DNA of 64,000 nucleotides from Pseudomonas persica (GTDB taxonomy: Bacteria; Pseudomonadota; Gammaproteobacteria; Pseudomonadales; Pseudomonadaceae). Every line of letters starts with the position of its first letter. The stretch's first letter is position 1. The stretch lies in NCBI RefSeq assembly GCF_900291015.1, contig NZ_OLKL01000016.1:62001-126000 (forward strand). Direction: 5' to 3'. The position numbers were made by a program, and so were the translations under genes. Shown here piece after piece: positions 31,245 to 41,193 of this stretch. The notes under the pieces are model-generated. The model was not told the origin of the DNA, ran no database searches, and saw nothing but the letters and a program-made list of their open reading frames with translations.

Positions 31245-31609
31245 GGAGCTTTCCTTGTAGATGGATAACTTCTGGATTCTCCCGGCTGATGGAGGCTTGT
31301 CAACCATTGCTGGCAAGTGCTGGTCGTCGGCCTTGCAGTGCCTGTGAGATCGAGCGCCGCCCGCGCGGCGCATCGCGAGCTGTGCTCGCTCCTACGTTTG
31401 TTTCGGGCCAGTAACGCCTGTCACAGGCGCACGCGACCGCCTTGTTTGTACGACGAGAAATTGCGTCATGCGCCAAAGCGTTCGCGCGCAAATCCCACAG
31501 GCATAATTGGCCGAAAACAAACGTAGGAGCGAGCGCAGCTCGCGATGCGCCGCGCGGGCGGCGCTCGATCTACCAGGCGCTGCAAATGCTGTGGCGGCCC
31601 CCATCAGAG
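31245..31609. other. 365-nt intergenic region, mostly REP element
   Basis: Between the DUF4197 start and the plsB stop. It is almost filled by a large inverted repeat pair (31348-31571). No gene is supported. Confidence 0.6.
31348..31571. repeat. Large inverted repeat pair of a second REP class
   Basis: Two arms of about 63 bp (31348-31410 and 31507-31571) carry GATCGAGCGCCGCCCGCGCG, then CGCGAGCT..GCTCGCTCCTACG and GTTTGTTTTCGG. Each arm itself folds (CGCCGCCCGCGCGGCG, AGCTGTGCT). The class differs from the GGGAGCGGGTT type seen elsewhere in the window. The middle holds a short GCCTGTCACAGGC hairpin. Confidence 0.82.
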
Positions 31610-34090
31610 TCAAGAGGTCTCCAGCCCGTCCTCACGGTGCAACGCCACTTGGCGGATCGACAGGCGCAGCTCGGCCGATAGCACGCGCTTGGCCACACCT
31701 TCGGCCAGCTCGCCCAGCTTGTCGTGATAACCCAGCTTGCCCAGGGCATCTGCATGCAGCACGCCTTGCTCGATCAGGGTCTGGATGAAGTGGCGGAACA
31801 GGGTCTTGTCGAAGAACTCCGGGGCGTTCAGGCCATGCAGGATCGACAGGCGCTGGGCCATCATCACGCACAGGTCTTCCAGTTCTTCGGCACTGAGGCT
31901 GTTCTGCCCGTTGTTCAGCAGCAGCGAGGTGGCCATGTAGAAGCGCTGCAGGGTCTGGGTGATGGTGCGGGCGAGCAGGGTCAGTAGCACGAACTGCCGC
32001 GAGCTGGGCGCCGGGCGCACGTATACATCGTTGTCCAGGCGCAGCAGCCCCTGTTCGACCAGTGCGGCCAGCCATTGGTCAATGACTTCGTCCAGTTGCT
32101 CTGGCGTCCAGCGCAGGAACAATTCGGCCTGCAGGTACGGGTACAACGCATGCACATACTGGCCCAGCAGTTCGCGGCTCATGCGCGAGCTGCTGAGGAA
32201 GAAGCTCGCCAGCAGCGCCGGCAGGGCGAAGATGTGCAGCACGTTGTTGCGGTAGTAGGTCATCAGGACCGCGTTGCCTTCATCCAGGTAGAGGATGCGG
32301 CCCAAGGCGTCCTTCTGCTCGGCCACCAGGTTCATGCTGCGCACGTGTTCGATCAGCGTCTGGCCGTCGCCGTCGGGCAGGGTGGTGTGCGGCGAGTAGG
32401 GCACCTCGCGCAGCAGCGCCAGGTACAGGTCGAGCACGCGGGTCAAGGCGCGTTCGTCCAGGGCCAGGCGGCTGGTGGACAGCAGCGCCAGGGCTACCAG
32501 GTTGACCGGGTTGATCGCGGCCGCCTCGTTGAGGTGGCGGGCCACGGTTTCGCCCAGGCGGGTGGTGGTGGCGTTGAGCCAGGCCGGGCGGTACTGCGGG
32601 CCGTGGTCCTGTTCACGCCAGCCGGGTTGTTGCTGGTCGAGGAAGCTGGCCAGGCGGATCGGTTCGCCGAAGTTCACGTATACCTGGCCAAAGCGCTGCT
32701 TGAGCGCGCCGAACACCTTGAAAATGTCGAAGATCGACTCTTTCTTCTTGCTGGCACCGCGCAGCTCGCCCAGGTAGGTGCGGCCTTCGAGCACGCGCTC
32801 GTAGCCGATGTACACCGGCACGAACACGATCGGCGTGCGCGACGAGCGCAGGAAGCTGCGCAGGGTAATGGCCAGCATCCCGGTGCGTGGCTGCAGCATG
32901 CGCCCGGTGCGCGAGCGGCCGCCTTCGACGAAGTACTCGACCGGGAAGCCCTTGGTGTACAGGGTGTGCAGGTACTCGTTGAACACCGCGGTGTACAGCG
33001 GGTTGCCCTTGAACGTGCGGCGCATGAAGAAGGCGCCGCCACGGCGCAGCAGGTTACCCACCAGCGGCATGTTGAGGTTGATGCCCGCGGCCACGTGCGG
33101 CGGGGTCAAGCCGTTGCGGAACAACAGGTACGATAGCAGCAGGTAGTCGATGTGGCTGCGGTGGCACGGTACGTAGATCACTTCGTGGCCGGGAGCGATG
33201 CCCTGCACCTGCTCGATGTGGTTGACCTTGATGCCGTCGTAGATCTTGTTCCAGAACCAGCTGAGCACCACTTCGAGGAAGCGGATGGCGGTGTAGGTGT
33301 AGTCCGAGGCGATCTCGTTGCCATAGCGCAGAGCCTGGGCTTCGGCCTTGGCCAGCGGCAGGTTTTCGCGCTGCGCCTGATCGACGATGGCCTGGCGCAC
33401 CTGGGGCGCATGGATCAGGCCCTTGACCAGGTTGCGCCGGTGCGAGATGTCCGGGCCGATGACGGCGGTCTTGAGGTTGCGAAAATGCACGCGCATCAGG
33501 CGCTGGGCCATGCGCACGGTACGCTGGTGGCCCTTGTTGTGCTGCACTAGTTCGCGCAGGTGGATGGGGGCGGAGAATTGCACACGGGTCTTGCGCCCGA
33601 GGATCAGTACGGTCAGCAGCCGGCGCAGGCGCCCGGTAACCGCCCAGCTGTCGGCGAACAGCAGCTTCCACGGGCTGGATTCACTGTCCGGGGTCTGGCC
33701 CCAGAACACACTGACCGGAATGATCTGCGCATCCTCTTCGGCATGCTGGCTGACGGCGGCGACCAGGCGCTCCAGGGTGGGCGGGGCGCCGCGCTTGTCA
33801 TGGCGGCCGAGCCAGTCCGGGTCCGGGGTCAGGTAGAAAAAGGCCGCCGGCTCCTGCAGCGGGCCAACCGCCACCGGCAGTACCGGGCGCGGCAGGCCCG
33901 CCTTGGTGCATTCATGGTCGAGCACGGCCAGGTCGGTGAGCGCGGGCGAGGGCAGGGCATAGAACACCGGGCGGCTGCGGTCGAGCTTGAGGGTGAGGGA
34001 GGACTGGTTGATGGTTTCGGAGCGCACCCACAGGTACAACAGGCGACGCAGGGCGCCGAAGATCAGGCGGCGCAGGGGGGAACGGGTCAT
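31610..34090 (-). CDS. plsB: Glycerol-3-phosphate 1-O-acyltransferase
   Basis: An 826-residue membrane-associated enzyme for the first acylation in phospholipid synthesis. The four acyltransferase blocks are present: HRSHID (HX4D) in [39 protein letters not shown] and [13 protein letters not shown]. Length suits gammaproteobacterial PlsB. Start at ATG 34090 (MTRSPLRR); the upstream extension is not favoured. It is divergent from the cold-shock gene. Confidence 0.96.
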   Translation of the reverse strand: MTRSPLRRLIFGALRRLLYLWVRSETINQSSLTLKLDRSRPVFYALPSPALTDLAVLDHECTKAGLPRPVLPVAVGPLQEPAAFFYLTPDPDWLGRHDKRGAPPTLERLVAAVSQHAEEDAQIIPVSVFWGQTPDSESSPWKLLFADSWAVTGRLRRLLTVLILGRKTRVQFSAPIHLRELVQHNKGHQRTVRMAQRLMRVHFRNLKTAVIGPDISHRRNLVKGLIHAPQVRQAIVDQAQRENLPLAKAEAQALRYGNEIASDYTYTAIRFLEVVLSWFWNKIYDGIKVNHIEQVQGIAPGHEVIYVPCHRSHIDYLLLSYLLFRNGLTPPHVAAGINLNMPLVGNLLRRGGAFFMRRTFKGNPLYTAVFNEYLHTLYTKGFPVEYFVEGGRSRTGRMLQPRTGMLAITLRSFLRSSRTPIVFVPVYIGYERVLEGRTYLGELRGASKKKESIFDIFKVFGALKQRFGQVYVNFGEPIRLASFLDQQQPGWREQDHGPQYRPAWLNATTTRLGETVARHLNEAAAINPVNLVALALLSTSRLALDERALTRVLDLYLALLREVPYSPHTTLPDGDGQTLIEHVRSMNLVAEQKDALGRILYLDEGNAVLMTYYRNNVLHIFALPALLASFFLSSSRMSRELLGQYVHALYPYLQAELFLRWTPEQLDEVIDQWLAALVEQGLLRLDNDVYVRPAPSSRQFVLLTLLARTITQTLQRFYMATSLLLNNGQNSLSAEELEDLCVMMAQRLSILHGLNAPEFFDKTLFRHFIQTLIEQGVLHADALGKLGYHDKLGELAEGVAKRVLSAELRLSIRQVALHREDGLETS

Positions 34091-34214
34091 GGGGTGTGTG
34101 CCCTGGGTGTGATGTTCAGGTGGGTATCCGGCCAATTAGTCTGCCGTATCCGCGCAAGTTCAGCAAAAATCGCCGAACGGCGCGATGGTCATCAAATTTT
34201 TTTGTTCTGTGTCA

Positions 34215-34220
34215 TATACT
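34215..34220 (+). promoter_or_regulatory. Possible -10 box of the cold-shock gene
   Basis: TATACT about 104 nt before the csp start, preceded by a T-rich tract. It would give a leader of roughly 95 nt, as is common for cold-shock genes. No good -35 is seen. Confidence 0.35.
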
Positions 34221-34323
34221 CGGCCTGCCACTTGCAGGATATTTGCGCAAGCGGCGTCGACACAGGGAGCAGACCCCTGTGTCTACAAGGCGATCTTCAC
34301 AATAAAAATCCGGAGTAGTTCAG

Positions 34324-34533
34324 ATGTCGTCTCGTGAGACTGGGAATGTAAAGTGGTTCAACGATGCCAAGGGTTATGGCTTCATTCAGCGCGAAGGTGG
34401 GGCGGATGTGTTCGTCCACTATCGGGCGATTCGCGGTGAGGGGCATCGTACCCTGGTCGAAGGACAGCGGGTGGAATACGCCTGCGTGCAGGGCCAGAAG
34501 GGCCTGCAAGCCGAGGACGTAGTAGGCCTCTGA
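34324..34533 (+). CDS. Cold-shock domain protein (CspA family)
   Basis: A 69-residue single-domain nucleic-acid-binding protein. Both RNA-binding motifs are visible: RNP1 KGYGFIQ and RNP2 VFVHY. It likely acts as an RNA chaperone; whether it is induced by cold cannot be told. CGGAG lies about ten bases before the ATG. Confidence 0.94.
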   Translation: MSSRETGNVKWFNDAKGYGFIQREGGADVFVHYRAIRGEGHRTLVEGQRVEYACVQGQKGLQAEDVVGL

Positions 34534-34554
34534 GCCTCATGTGGTAGGCCTCAA

Positions 34555-34582
34555 GCTGCAAGTTGACCGTGTAACTTGCAGC
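34555..34582. terminator. Hairpin between convergent genes
   Basis: A 10-bp perfect stem GCTGCAAGTT/AACTTGCAGC with an 8-nt loop, between csp and the minus-strand hypothetical gene. No strong T run follows on either side. Confidence 0.45.
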
Positions 34583-34598
34583 CTGAAGCAACCATTTT

Positions 34599-34976
34599 TC
34601 AGTTGGTGCGCCAGGTGATTTCCTCTTCACCGTCGGCGCTGATGCGGACCCAGCGGTCGGCATCTTCTTCCCCGTCTTCTTCCACCCAGCCACCTGGCGC
34701 GCAGCGCACTTCCACACCCAGTGCGGCAAATGCGGCGCGGGCGCAGGCGACGTCATCGGCCCACGGCGTCTGGTCGCTTTCCAGGTACAGGCTGTTCCAT
34801 TTCCCTACAGCCTTGGGTAGCCAGGTGACCGGAATGTTACCGGCCTGGCATTTGAAAGTATGGCCTTTCTGCTTCCACTCGCTGCACGGGCCGATCGCCT
34901 GGGCGAGCCACTCGGCAATCTGCTTGTGGTCGACGTCGGCGTCCTTCAGGTAGATCTCGATATCAGGTTGGCGCAT
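34599..34976 (-). CDS. Conserved hypothetical protein
   Basis: A 125-residue acidic soluble protein (MRQPDIEIYLKDADVD...) with four Cys, several Trp and a C-terminal acidic stretch (VEEDGEEDADRW). No signal or membrane helix. It lies 17 nt after the rlmA start region on the same strand (downstream of rlmA), so it may be the last gene of a dapE-rlmA transcript. Function unknown. Confidence 0.72.
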   Translation of the reverse strand: MRQPDIEIYLKDADVDHKQIAEWLAQAIGPCSEWKQKGHTFKCQAGNIPVTWLPKAVGKWNSLYLESDQTPWADDVACARAAFAALGVEVRCAPGGWVEEDGEEDADRWVRISADGEEEITWRTN

Positions 34977-34993
34977 AAGGGCTCCAGGTGTGC

Positions 34994-35806
34994 TCAGTCT
35001 TGGCGCACGAAATAGTCATAACGCATGGAAACCGTGACCTCGAACGGCTCGGGCTGGTCGATCACCCGGGCACGCTTTTCGGCACTGGCGCGCCAGCCGT
35101 GCGGGGTCATGGCCAGCAGGTCGGCGCGGGCTTTGGGCGCGGCCAGGCTCAGGCGGAACTCCAGGGTTTCGCTGTGGGCATGGGTCATGCCTTCGGGGAC
35201 CAGGGCCAGGTGTTTGTCGTCGGCGTACGGGCGCACTTCATCGTAGAGCACTTCGCGCAGTTCCATCAGGTGGCCGCTGGTGGGCCCGACCCGCATCAGG
35301 CCGCCGCCGGGGCTGAGCAGGCGCCTGGCCTCGGCCCAGTCCAGCGGACTGAACACGCTGGCGATGAACTGGCAGCTGGTGTCGGCAAGCGGTACACGGG
35401 CCATGCTGGCGACCATCCAGGTGACCTCGGGCGCGCGTCGGCAGGCACGCTTGACCGCCTCGCGCGAGATGTCCAGGGCGTAACCGTCGGCGGCCGGCAG
35501 GGCCTGGGCGATCTGCGCGGTGTAGTAACCCTCGCCACAGCCGATGTCCAGCCAGGCACCGGGCTGGCGCTCGGCGGCCAGCTCGGCCAGGCGGCGCGCC
35601 ACCGGCGCGTAGTGGCCGGCGTCGAGGAAATCGCGGCGGGCTTCGACCATGGCCTGGTTGTCACCCGGGTCGCGGCTGTTCTTGTGCTGCACCGGCAGCA
35701 GGTTCAGGTAACCCTGGCGGGCGCGGTCGAAGCGGTGGCCGGCCGGGCACACCACACCATTGTCGAGCCGGCTCAGCGGCGCCTGGCAAAGCGGGCAGGC
35801 GAGCAT
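34994..35806 (-). CDS. rlmA: 23S rRNA (guanine-N1)-methyltransferase RlmA
   Basis: A 270-residue enzyme with an N-terminal zinc ribbon (CPLC ... CPAGH) and a SAM-binding Rossmann domain (LDIGCGEGYYT). It methylates G745 of 23S rRNA in E. coli. The start codon overlaps the dapE stop by 4 nt (ATGA), so translation is probably coupled to dapE. Confidence 0.93.
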   Translation of the reverse strand: MLACPLCQAPLSRLDNGVVCPAGHRFDRARQGYLNLLPVQHKNSRDPGDNQAMVEARRDFLDAGHYAPVARRLAELAAERQPGAWLDIGCGEGYYTAQIAQALPAADGYALDISREAVKRACRRAPEVTWMVASMARVPLADTSCQFIASVFSPLDWAEARRLLSPGGGLMRVGPTSGHLMELREVLYDEVRPYADDKHLALVPEGMTHAHSETLEFRLSLAAPKARADLLAMTPHGWRASAEKRARVIDQPEPFEVTVSMRYDYFVRQD

Positions 35807-36957
35807 CAGGCGAGCAACCGGACCAGGGTCTGGTAATAGATTTCGGTCAGCAGGTCGAGGTCGCTGGCCAGGATCCGCTCATCCACCTGGTGGATAGTGG
35901 CGTTGACCGGGCCGAGCTCGACCACCTGGGTGCCCATGGTGGCGATGAAACGGCCATCGGAGGTACCGCCGCTGGTCGACGGCTGGGTGTCGCGGCCGGT
36001 GACCCCCTTGATGCTGGCCGAGACGGCGTCCAGCAATTCGCCCGGTTCGGTGAGGAACGGCAGGCCCGACAGCGCCCAGTCGATCGACCAGTCCAGTTCA
36101 TGCTTGTCGAGGATCGCCGATACCCGCGCCTGCAGGCCTTCGACGGTCGACTCGGTGGAGAAGCGGAAGTTGAACAGTGCAGTCAGCTCGCCCGGGACCA
36201 CGTTGGTGGCGCCGGTGCCGGAATTGAGGTTGGAGATCTGGAAGCTGGTCGGCGGGAAGAACGCATTGCCTTCGTCCCAGTGCTCGGCCGCCAGTTCCGC
36301 CAGGGCCGGCGCGGCCAGGTGGATCGGGTTGCGCGCCAGGTGCGGGTAGGCCACATGGCCCTGCTTGCCGCGCACGGTCAGCTTGGCGCCCAGCGAGCCA
36401 CGGCGGCCGTTCTTGACCACGTCACCCAGCAGGGTTGTGCTGGAAGGTTCGCCGACGATGCACCAGTCCAAGCGCTCGTTGCGTGCTTTCAGGCGTTCGA
36501 CCACGGCTTTGGTGCCATGGTGGGCCGGGCCTTCCTCGTCGCTGGTGATCAGGAACGCGACCTTGCCGCGGTGGTCCGGGTAGTCCTGCACGAAGCGCTC
36601 GCTGGCAATCACCATGGAGGCGAGGCTGCCTTTCATGTCGGCGGCGCCACGGCCGCAGAGCATGCCGTCGGCGTCGATCAGCGCTTCGAACGGCTCATGT
36701 TGCCATTGCTGCACCGGGCCGGTGGGTACCACGTCGGTGTGGCCGGCGAAGCACAGCACCGGGCCGTCCTGGCTGCCGTGGGTGGCCCAGAAGTTGTCGA
36801 CGTCCTCGATGCGCATCGGCTCGAGCTGGAAGCCTACGGCGCCCAGGCGGTTCATCATCTGCGCCTGGCAGTCGGCGTCGACGGGGGTGACCGAGGGGCG
36901 ACGGATCAGGTCGCAGGCCAGTTGAAGGGTAGGCGAGAGCTCGGCTGGGGCCGTCAT
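35806..36957 (-). CDS. dapE: Succinyl-diaminopimelate desuccinylase
   Basis: A 383-residue M20-family metallohydrolase of the succinylase branch of DAP/lysine synthesis. Metal ligands and catalytic residues are visible in [25 protein letters not shown] (catalytic Glu pair) and near the C-terminus in [14 protein letters not shown] precedes the ATG. It supplies meso-DAP for peptidoglycan and lysine. dapD and dapC of the same pathway are also in this window. Confidence 0.96.
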   Translation of the reverse strand: MTAPAELSPTLQLACDLIRRPSVTPVDADCQAQMMNRLGAVGFQLEPMRIEDVDNFWATHGSQDGPVLCFAGHTDVVPTGPVQQWQHEPFEALIDADGMLCGRGAADMKGSLASMVIASERFVQDYPDHRGKVAFLITSDEEGPAHHGTKAVVERLKARNERLDWCIVGEPSSTTLLGDVVKNGRRGSLGAKLTVRGKQGHVAYPHLARNPIHLAAPALAELAAEHWDEGNAFFPPTSFQISNLNSGTGATNVVPGELTALFNFRFSTESTVEGLQARVSAILDKHELDWSIDWALSGLPFLTEPGELLDAVSASIKGVTGRDTQPSTSGGTSDGRFIATMGTQVVELGPVNATIHQVDERILASDLDLLTEIYYQTLVRLLA

Positions 36958-37021
36958 GGGGGACTCCGGGGCAAGGCGGGGAAATCTGAGGGGCGTTATC
37001 TTATATCAAACCGATGGGCCA

Positions 37022-37147
37022 TTGGGGCCGCTTTGCGGCCCTTTCGCGACACAAGGCCGCTCCCACAGGTATTGCACACGCCTGATGGGCTGTGGTGATC
37101 CCGTGGGAGCGGCCTTGTGTCGCGAAAGGGGCGCAAAGCGCCCCCAG
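37022..37147. repeat. REP-type inverted repeat pair
   Basis: Arms of about 47 bp (37022-37069 and 37101-37147) with core CTTTCGCGACACAAGGCCGC and GCTCCCACAGG, a third sequence variant of the REP class. It lies between ndvB (end) and dapE (start). Confidence 0.82.
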
Positions 37148-37151
37148 GATC

Positions 37152-39743
37152 TCAAGCCTGTTGCGGTTCGGCGGCCTTTTCCACCGGCTTGGGTAGCGAA
37201 GACAGGAAGGCCATCACCAACGCTGCCACATAAGGCAATGACTGCACCAGCAACATCGCCACCCAGAAACGCATGTCCGAGCTTGGCAGCCCTTGTACCA
37301 GGTAGATGCCCAGCGCCGCGCCCCACAGCAGCAACATGATGAACAGCTCTTCCCGCGCTTCGGAAATCGCCACCAGCAGCCCATGGCTGTCGGCGTTCTT
37401 CGGGGTGCGGAAGAACGGCATGCTGCTGGTGAAGAAGCCGTACAGCACCGCCTTGGCGATGGTATGCGACAGTGCCAGCCCCGCCAGCGCCGCAGCAAAG
37501 GCATCCTTCAGGTTCACCCCTACCGCGCGGCGGTAGAGGAAGATGATCTTGCCGACCTTGAAGAAGAACAGCGCCAGCGGCGGAATGGCAAAGATCATCA
37601 GCGGCGGATCGACCCGGTGCGGCACGATGATCATCGCCGCCGACCACAGCAGTGCGCCGATGGTGAAGAAGATGTTCATGCCATCGGCGATCCACGGCAG
37701 CCAGCCGGCCAGGAAGTGGTAGCGCTGGCCGCGGGTCAGCTCGCTGCCCTTGCCGCGCAGCAGGGCGCTGGCGTGGTGCTTGATGATCTGGATGGCGCCG
37801 TAGGCCCAGCGGAAACGTTGCTTCTTGAAGTCGATGAAGGTGTCGGGCATCAGGCCCTTGCCGTAGCTGTTGTGGGCGTAGGCGGCCGACAGGCCTTTCT
37901 CGAACACCCGCAAGCCCAGTTCGGCGTCCTCGCAGATGCACCACTCGGCCCAGCCCAGCTCTTCCAGCACGCTGCGCCGGGTCATGGTCATGGTGCCGTG
38001 CTGGATGATCGCGTCACGATCGTTGCGGGTGACCATGCCGATGTGGAAGAAGCCCTTGTACTCGCTGTAGCACAGTTTCTTGAAGGCGCTTTCGTGCTGG
38101 TCGCGGTAGTCCTGCGGTGACTGCACCACGGCAATTTTCGGGTCGGCGAAGTGCGGCACCATGTGCTTGAGCCAGTTGCGATCGACGCAGTAGTCCGAGT
38201 CGATCACCGCGATCACTTCGGCGTCCTTGGCGGTGTGCGGGATCAGGTAGTTCAGCGCGCCGCCCTTGAAGCCGGCCAGGGGCGCGACGTGGAAGAACCT
38301 GAAGCGCTCGCCGAGTTTTTCGCAATGGGCCTTGAGTGGCTCCCATACGGCCGGGTCCTTGGTGTTGTTGTCGATCACCAGCACTTCGTAGTCGGGGTAG
38401 TCCAGCGCGGCCAGGGCATCGAGGGTCTGTTTGACCATCTCCGGCGGCTCGTTGTAGCACGGCACATGCACCGATACCTTGGGCCGGTAGGCGCTGTCGG
38501 CCTGTACCGGCAGGAACTCGCGCCGGCGCTTGTGTATCCATACTGCCTCGGCCAGTTCGTGGGCCTCGGTCAGCAGCACGATGAACACGCCCAGCGCGCC
38601 GAGGGCCAGCAGCACGCCCACGGTCAGGCTGAACCAGGTGCTGTATTGCTGGCTGTAGTCGTAGGCGATCCATACCAGCACCGACCCGCACAAGAAGGTG
38701 ATGAAGGTCAGGAAGGTGCGGCCGCGCTGGCGCAGGGCCGAGCCGTCGATGAACAGCACCATCAGGGCAATCATCGCCAGCACCACCGAGGCCACCGCCA
38801 GGGCACGCCACTGCGGGATGGCCACTACCGGGCCGTCGAAGTTGAATTTTTGCTGGCGTTCGGCGTTGTACACGCCCCAGTAGGCGCCCACCGAGCCTTC
38901 GTCGCTGGCTTTCCACGGCTGGTCGTAGGCTTCGATGACGAAGTAATTGTAGCCACGGCGGTTGAGGGTGTTGACCAGGGTGCGCAGGTAGATGGCCTGG
39001 TCGGCCTGGGTGGCATCGGCACCGCCGCGCATGCGGCCGTTGCTCGGCCAGCCGACTTCCGACAGCAGCAGGGGTTTGCGCGGGAACTGGTGTTTCAGCT
39101 CGCGGGCGCGGTCGAGCACGAACTCGACCGAATCCTTCATCGGCACGAACTCCCAGTACGGCAGGATGTGCGCGGCAATCAGGTCGACGTGCTTGGCCAG
39201 CTGCGGGTTTTCCTTCCAGATGTGCCATTGCTCACTGGTGGTCACCGGCACCTTGACGGCTGCGCGTACCCGGTCGAGGTATTTGATCAGGTTCTCCGGG
39301 GTGACTTCCTCACGGAACAGCGCCTCGTTGCCGACCACTACCCGCACCACGCTGCGCGACGTGTTGGCCAGCTGGATGGCCGTGGCGATTTCGCGCTCGT
39401 TGCGCTCCAGGTCCGGGCTGATCCAGATGCCCAGGGTTACCCGCAGGCCGAATTCCTCGGCCAGGCGCGGGATATCCGCCTGGGTGCCCTCTACGGTGTA
39501 GATCCGGATGCTGTCGGTCAGTTTGCTCAACTGCTCCAGGTCCTGGCGCATCTCGTCGTCACTGGGGTACTGGCCCTTCTGCGGGCTTTCGCCCAGACGG
39601 AACGGTGAATACGAGAAGCCAGAGATCTGCTCGGGCCAGGCGGGGGCGGAAACCGGGCGATTGATCAGTGCCCAGAACCCGGTGAACAACGCGGCGATGG
39701 CCAGGACCACGACCAGGTTCAGGCCGAATTTACGTGAAGACAT
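37152..39743 (-). CDS. ndvB: NdvB-like beta-(1,3)-glucan synthase (GH17 + GT2)
   Basis: An 863-residue inner-membrane protein. After one N-terminal helix (about 8-27) comes a glycoside hydrolase 17 domain with the two catalytic Glu candidates E140 (VVVGNEALF) and E229 (LLLSEVGWPS), then two or three helices (about 320-410), a family 2 glycosyltransferase domain (HVPCYNEP, VIDSDYC, ending QRFRWAYG) and four or more C-terminal helices. The same architecture and the neighbour dapE occur for NdvB of P. aeruginosa, which makes periplasmic cyclic beta-(1,3)-glucans linked to biofilm-specific antibiotic tolerance. The function here is inferred from that. Confidence 0.9.
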   Translation of the reverse strand: MSSRKFGLNLVVVLAIAALFTGFWALINRPVSAPAWPEQISGFSYSPFRLGESPQKGQYPSDDEMRQDLEQLSKLTDSIRIYTVEGTQADIPRLAEEFGLRVTLGIWISPDLERNEREIATAIQLANTSRSVVRVVVGNEALFREEVTPENLIKYLDRVRAAVKVPVTTSEQWHIWKENPQLAKHVDLIAAHILPYWEFVPMKDSVEFVLDRARELKHQFPRKPLLLSEVGWPSNGRMRGGADATQADQAIYLRTLVNTLNRRGYNYFVIEAYDQPWKASDEGSVGAYWGVYNAERQQKFNFDGPVVAIPQWRALAVASVVLAMIALMVLFIDGSALRQRGRTFLTFITFLCGSVLVWIAYDYSQQYSTWFSLTVGVLLALGALGVFIVLLTEAHELAEAVWIHKRRREFLPVQADSAYRPKVSVHVPCYNEPPEMVKQTLDALAALDYPDYEVLVIDNNTKDPAVWEPLKAHCEKLGERFRFFHVAPLAGFKGGALNYLIPHTAKDAEVIAVIDSDYCVDRNWLKHMVPHFADPKIAVVQSPQDYRDQHESAFKKLCYSEYKGFFHIGMVTRNDRDAIIQHGTMTMTRRSVLEELGWAEWCICEDAELGLRVFEKGLSAAYAHNSYGKGLMPDTFIDFKKQRFRWAYGAIQIIKHHASALLRGKGSELTRGQRYHFLAGWLPWIADGMNIFFTIGALLWSAAMIIVPHRVDPPLMIFAIPPLALFFFKVGKIIFLYRRAVGVNLKDAFAAALAGLALSHTIAKAVLYGFFTSSMPFFRTPKNADSHGLLVAISEAREELFIMLLLWGAALGIYLVQGLPSSDMRFWVAMLLVQSLPYVAALVMAFLSSLPKPVEKAAEPQQA

Positions 39744-39830
39744 TGTCGTCCATATGTGTCGAAGTGATAGGACATTAAAGCAGGGTTGGCAGTGTCTTTC
39801 CTAACGATGCAGGCCATGGGCCCGCTGGCA

Positions 39831-39836
39831 TATAAT
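39831..39836 (+). promoter_or_regulatory. Possible -10 box for tcdA
   Basis: TATAAT, perfect consensus, 26 nt before the ATG at 39863 in the short divergent gap between ndvB and tcdA. The -35 region is weak. Confidence 0.45.
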
Positions 39837-39856
39837 GCGCGCCGGTTTTTTGGGGT

Positions 39857-40672
39857 ATGAACATGAGCACAGAAGATCCACGCTTCGCCGGCGTTGCCCG
39901 GCTGTATGGCGACCAGGGGTTGCACCGTCTGGGCCAGGCCCATGTGGCCGTGGTCGGTATTGGCGGGGTAGGCTCGTGGGCGGCGGAAGCGCTGGCCCGT
40001 AGTGGCGTGGGCGAGATCACCCTGTTCGACCTCGACGACGTCTGCGTCAGCAACACCAACCGCCAGGCCCATGCCCTGGAAGGGCAGGTGGGGCGGCCCA
40101 AGGTCGAGGTCATGGCCGAGCGCCTGCGGGCGATCAACCCGGCGTGCACGGTGCATGCGGTGGCCGACTTCGTCACCCGCGACACCATGGTCGAGTACAT
40201 CACCGAGAACCTCGACTGTGTGATCGACTGCATCGACAGCGTCATGGCCAAGGCGGCGCTGATCGCCTGGTGCCGGCGGCGCAAGATCGCCATCGTCACC
40301 ACGGGTGGCGCCGGCGGGCAGATCGACCCGACACAGATCCAGATCGCCGACCTGAACAAGACCTTCAATGACCCGCTGGCCTCGCGGGTGCGTTCCACCC
40401 TGCGCCGCGACTACAACTTCTCGCGCAATGTCAGCCGCAACTATGGCGTGCCATGCGTGTTCTCCAGCGAACAACTGCGCTACCCCAAGGGCGATGGCAG
40501 CGTTTGCCTGCAGAAAAGCTTCGTCGGCGAGGGCGTGCGGCTGGACTGCTCGGGTGGCTTTGGCGCGGTGATGATGGTGACCGCGACCTTTGGCATGGTG
40601 GCGGCGAGCAAGGCGGTGGAGAAGCTGGTGGGCGGGGCGCGGCGGCCCTCGGAGCGGGTCAAGTCCGAATAG
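39857..40672 (+). CDS. tcdA: tRNA threonylcarbamoyladenosine dehydratase
   Basis: A 271-residue E1/ThiF/MoeB-like enzyme that cyclises t6A37 of tRNA to ct6A using ATP. It has the nucleotide-binding VVGIGGVGSWAAEAL, DLDDVCVSNTNRQ and a late QKSFVGEGVR region. The gene lies beside csdE-csdA, as tcdA (csdL) does in E. coli; CsdA/CsdE are thought to feed it. Start is ATG 39857 or 39863. Confidence 0.94.
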   Translation: MNMSTEDPRFAGVARLYGDQGLHRLGQAHVAVVGIGGVGSWAAEALARSGVGEITLFDLDDVCVSNTNRQAHALEGQVGRPKVEVMAERLRAINPACTVHAVADFVTRDTMVEYITENLDCVIDCIDSVMAKAALIAWCRRRKIAIVTTGGAGGQIDPTQIQIADLNKTFNDPLASRVRSTLRRDYNFSRNVSRNYGVPCVFSSEQLRYPKGDGSVCLQKSFVGEGVRLDCSGGFGAVMMVTATFGMVAASKAVEKLVGGARRPSERVKSE

Positions 40673-40679
40673 ACCGCGC

Positions 40680-40773
40680 GGGCCTCTTCGCGGGTGAACC
40701 CGCTCCCACCTGGTCCACGCAGCGCTCAGGCTGGCGCTGTACCTGTGGGAGCGGGTTCACCCGCGAAGAAGCC
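40680..40773. repeat. REP-type inverted repeat pair
   Basis: Arms with GCCTCTTCGCGGGTGAACCC (from about 40681) and its complement (ending 40773), between convergent tcdA and csdE. Confidence 0.78.
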
Positions 40774-40782
40774 AGCGCCGAT

Positions 40783-41193
40783 CTAGCGGTTGGACGCCAA
40801 CTCTGCCATCCGCTGCAAAACCGCATGCAGGCCGTTGCTGCGCGACGGTGATAGCTGTCTTTCCAGCCCCAGCTGAGTGAACCACTCACGCAGATCAAGC
40901 CCGGCCAGCTCGTCACTGGCCAACCCCTGTACCCGCACCAGCAACAACGCCAGCAGCCCGCGCAACAAGCGCGCGTCGCTACCGGCCTTGAAGCGCCATA
41001 CCCCCTCAACCTGCTCGGCCACCAGCCATACCAGGCTTTCGCAGCCATGCACCCGGTTGGCCTCGGTCTTTTCAGTGTCAGCCAGCGGTTCCAGCCGGTC
41101 GCCCCACTGCATCAGCAGCCGCGCACGCTGTTCCCAGCCCTTGCCCTGCTCGAAAGCTTCCAGCGCCTGGCGCGCCTGGTCCGGCAGGGTCAT
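40783..41193 (-). CDS. csdE: Cysteine desulfuration protein SufE/CsdE
   Basis: A 136-residue SufE-family sulfur acceptor. The active cysteine is in HGCESLVW. It receives persulfide from the cysteine desulfurase encoded immediately upstream. The start overlaps the csdA stop by 4 nt (ATGA). Confidence 0.92.
   Translation of the reverse strand: MTLPDQARQALEAFEQGKGWEQRARLLMQWGDRLEPLADTEKTEANRVHGCESLVWLVAEQVEGVWRFKAGSDARLLRGLLALLLVRVQGLASDELAGLDLREWFTQLGLERQLSPSRSNGLHAVLQRMAELASNR

Noticed and set aside
31348..31571. Inverted repeat pair as insertion sequence ends
   Set aside because: The interior is under 100 bp and holds no transposase; it fits a REP/BIME-like element.
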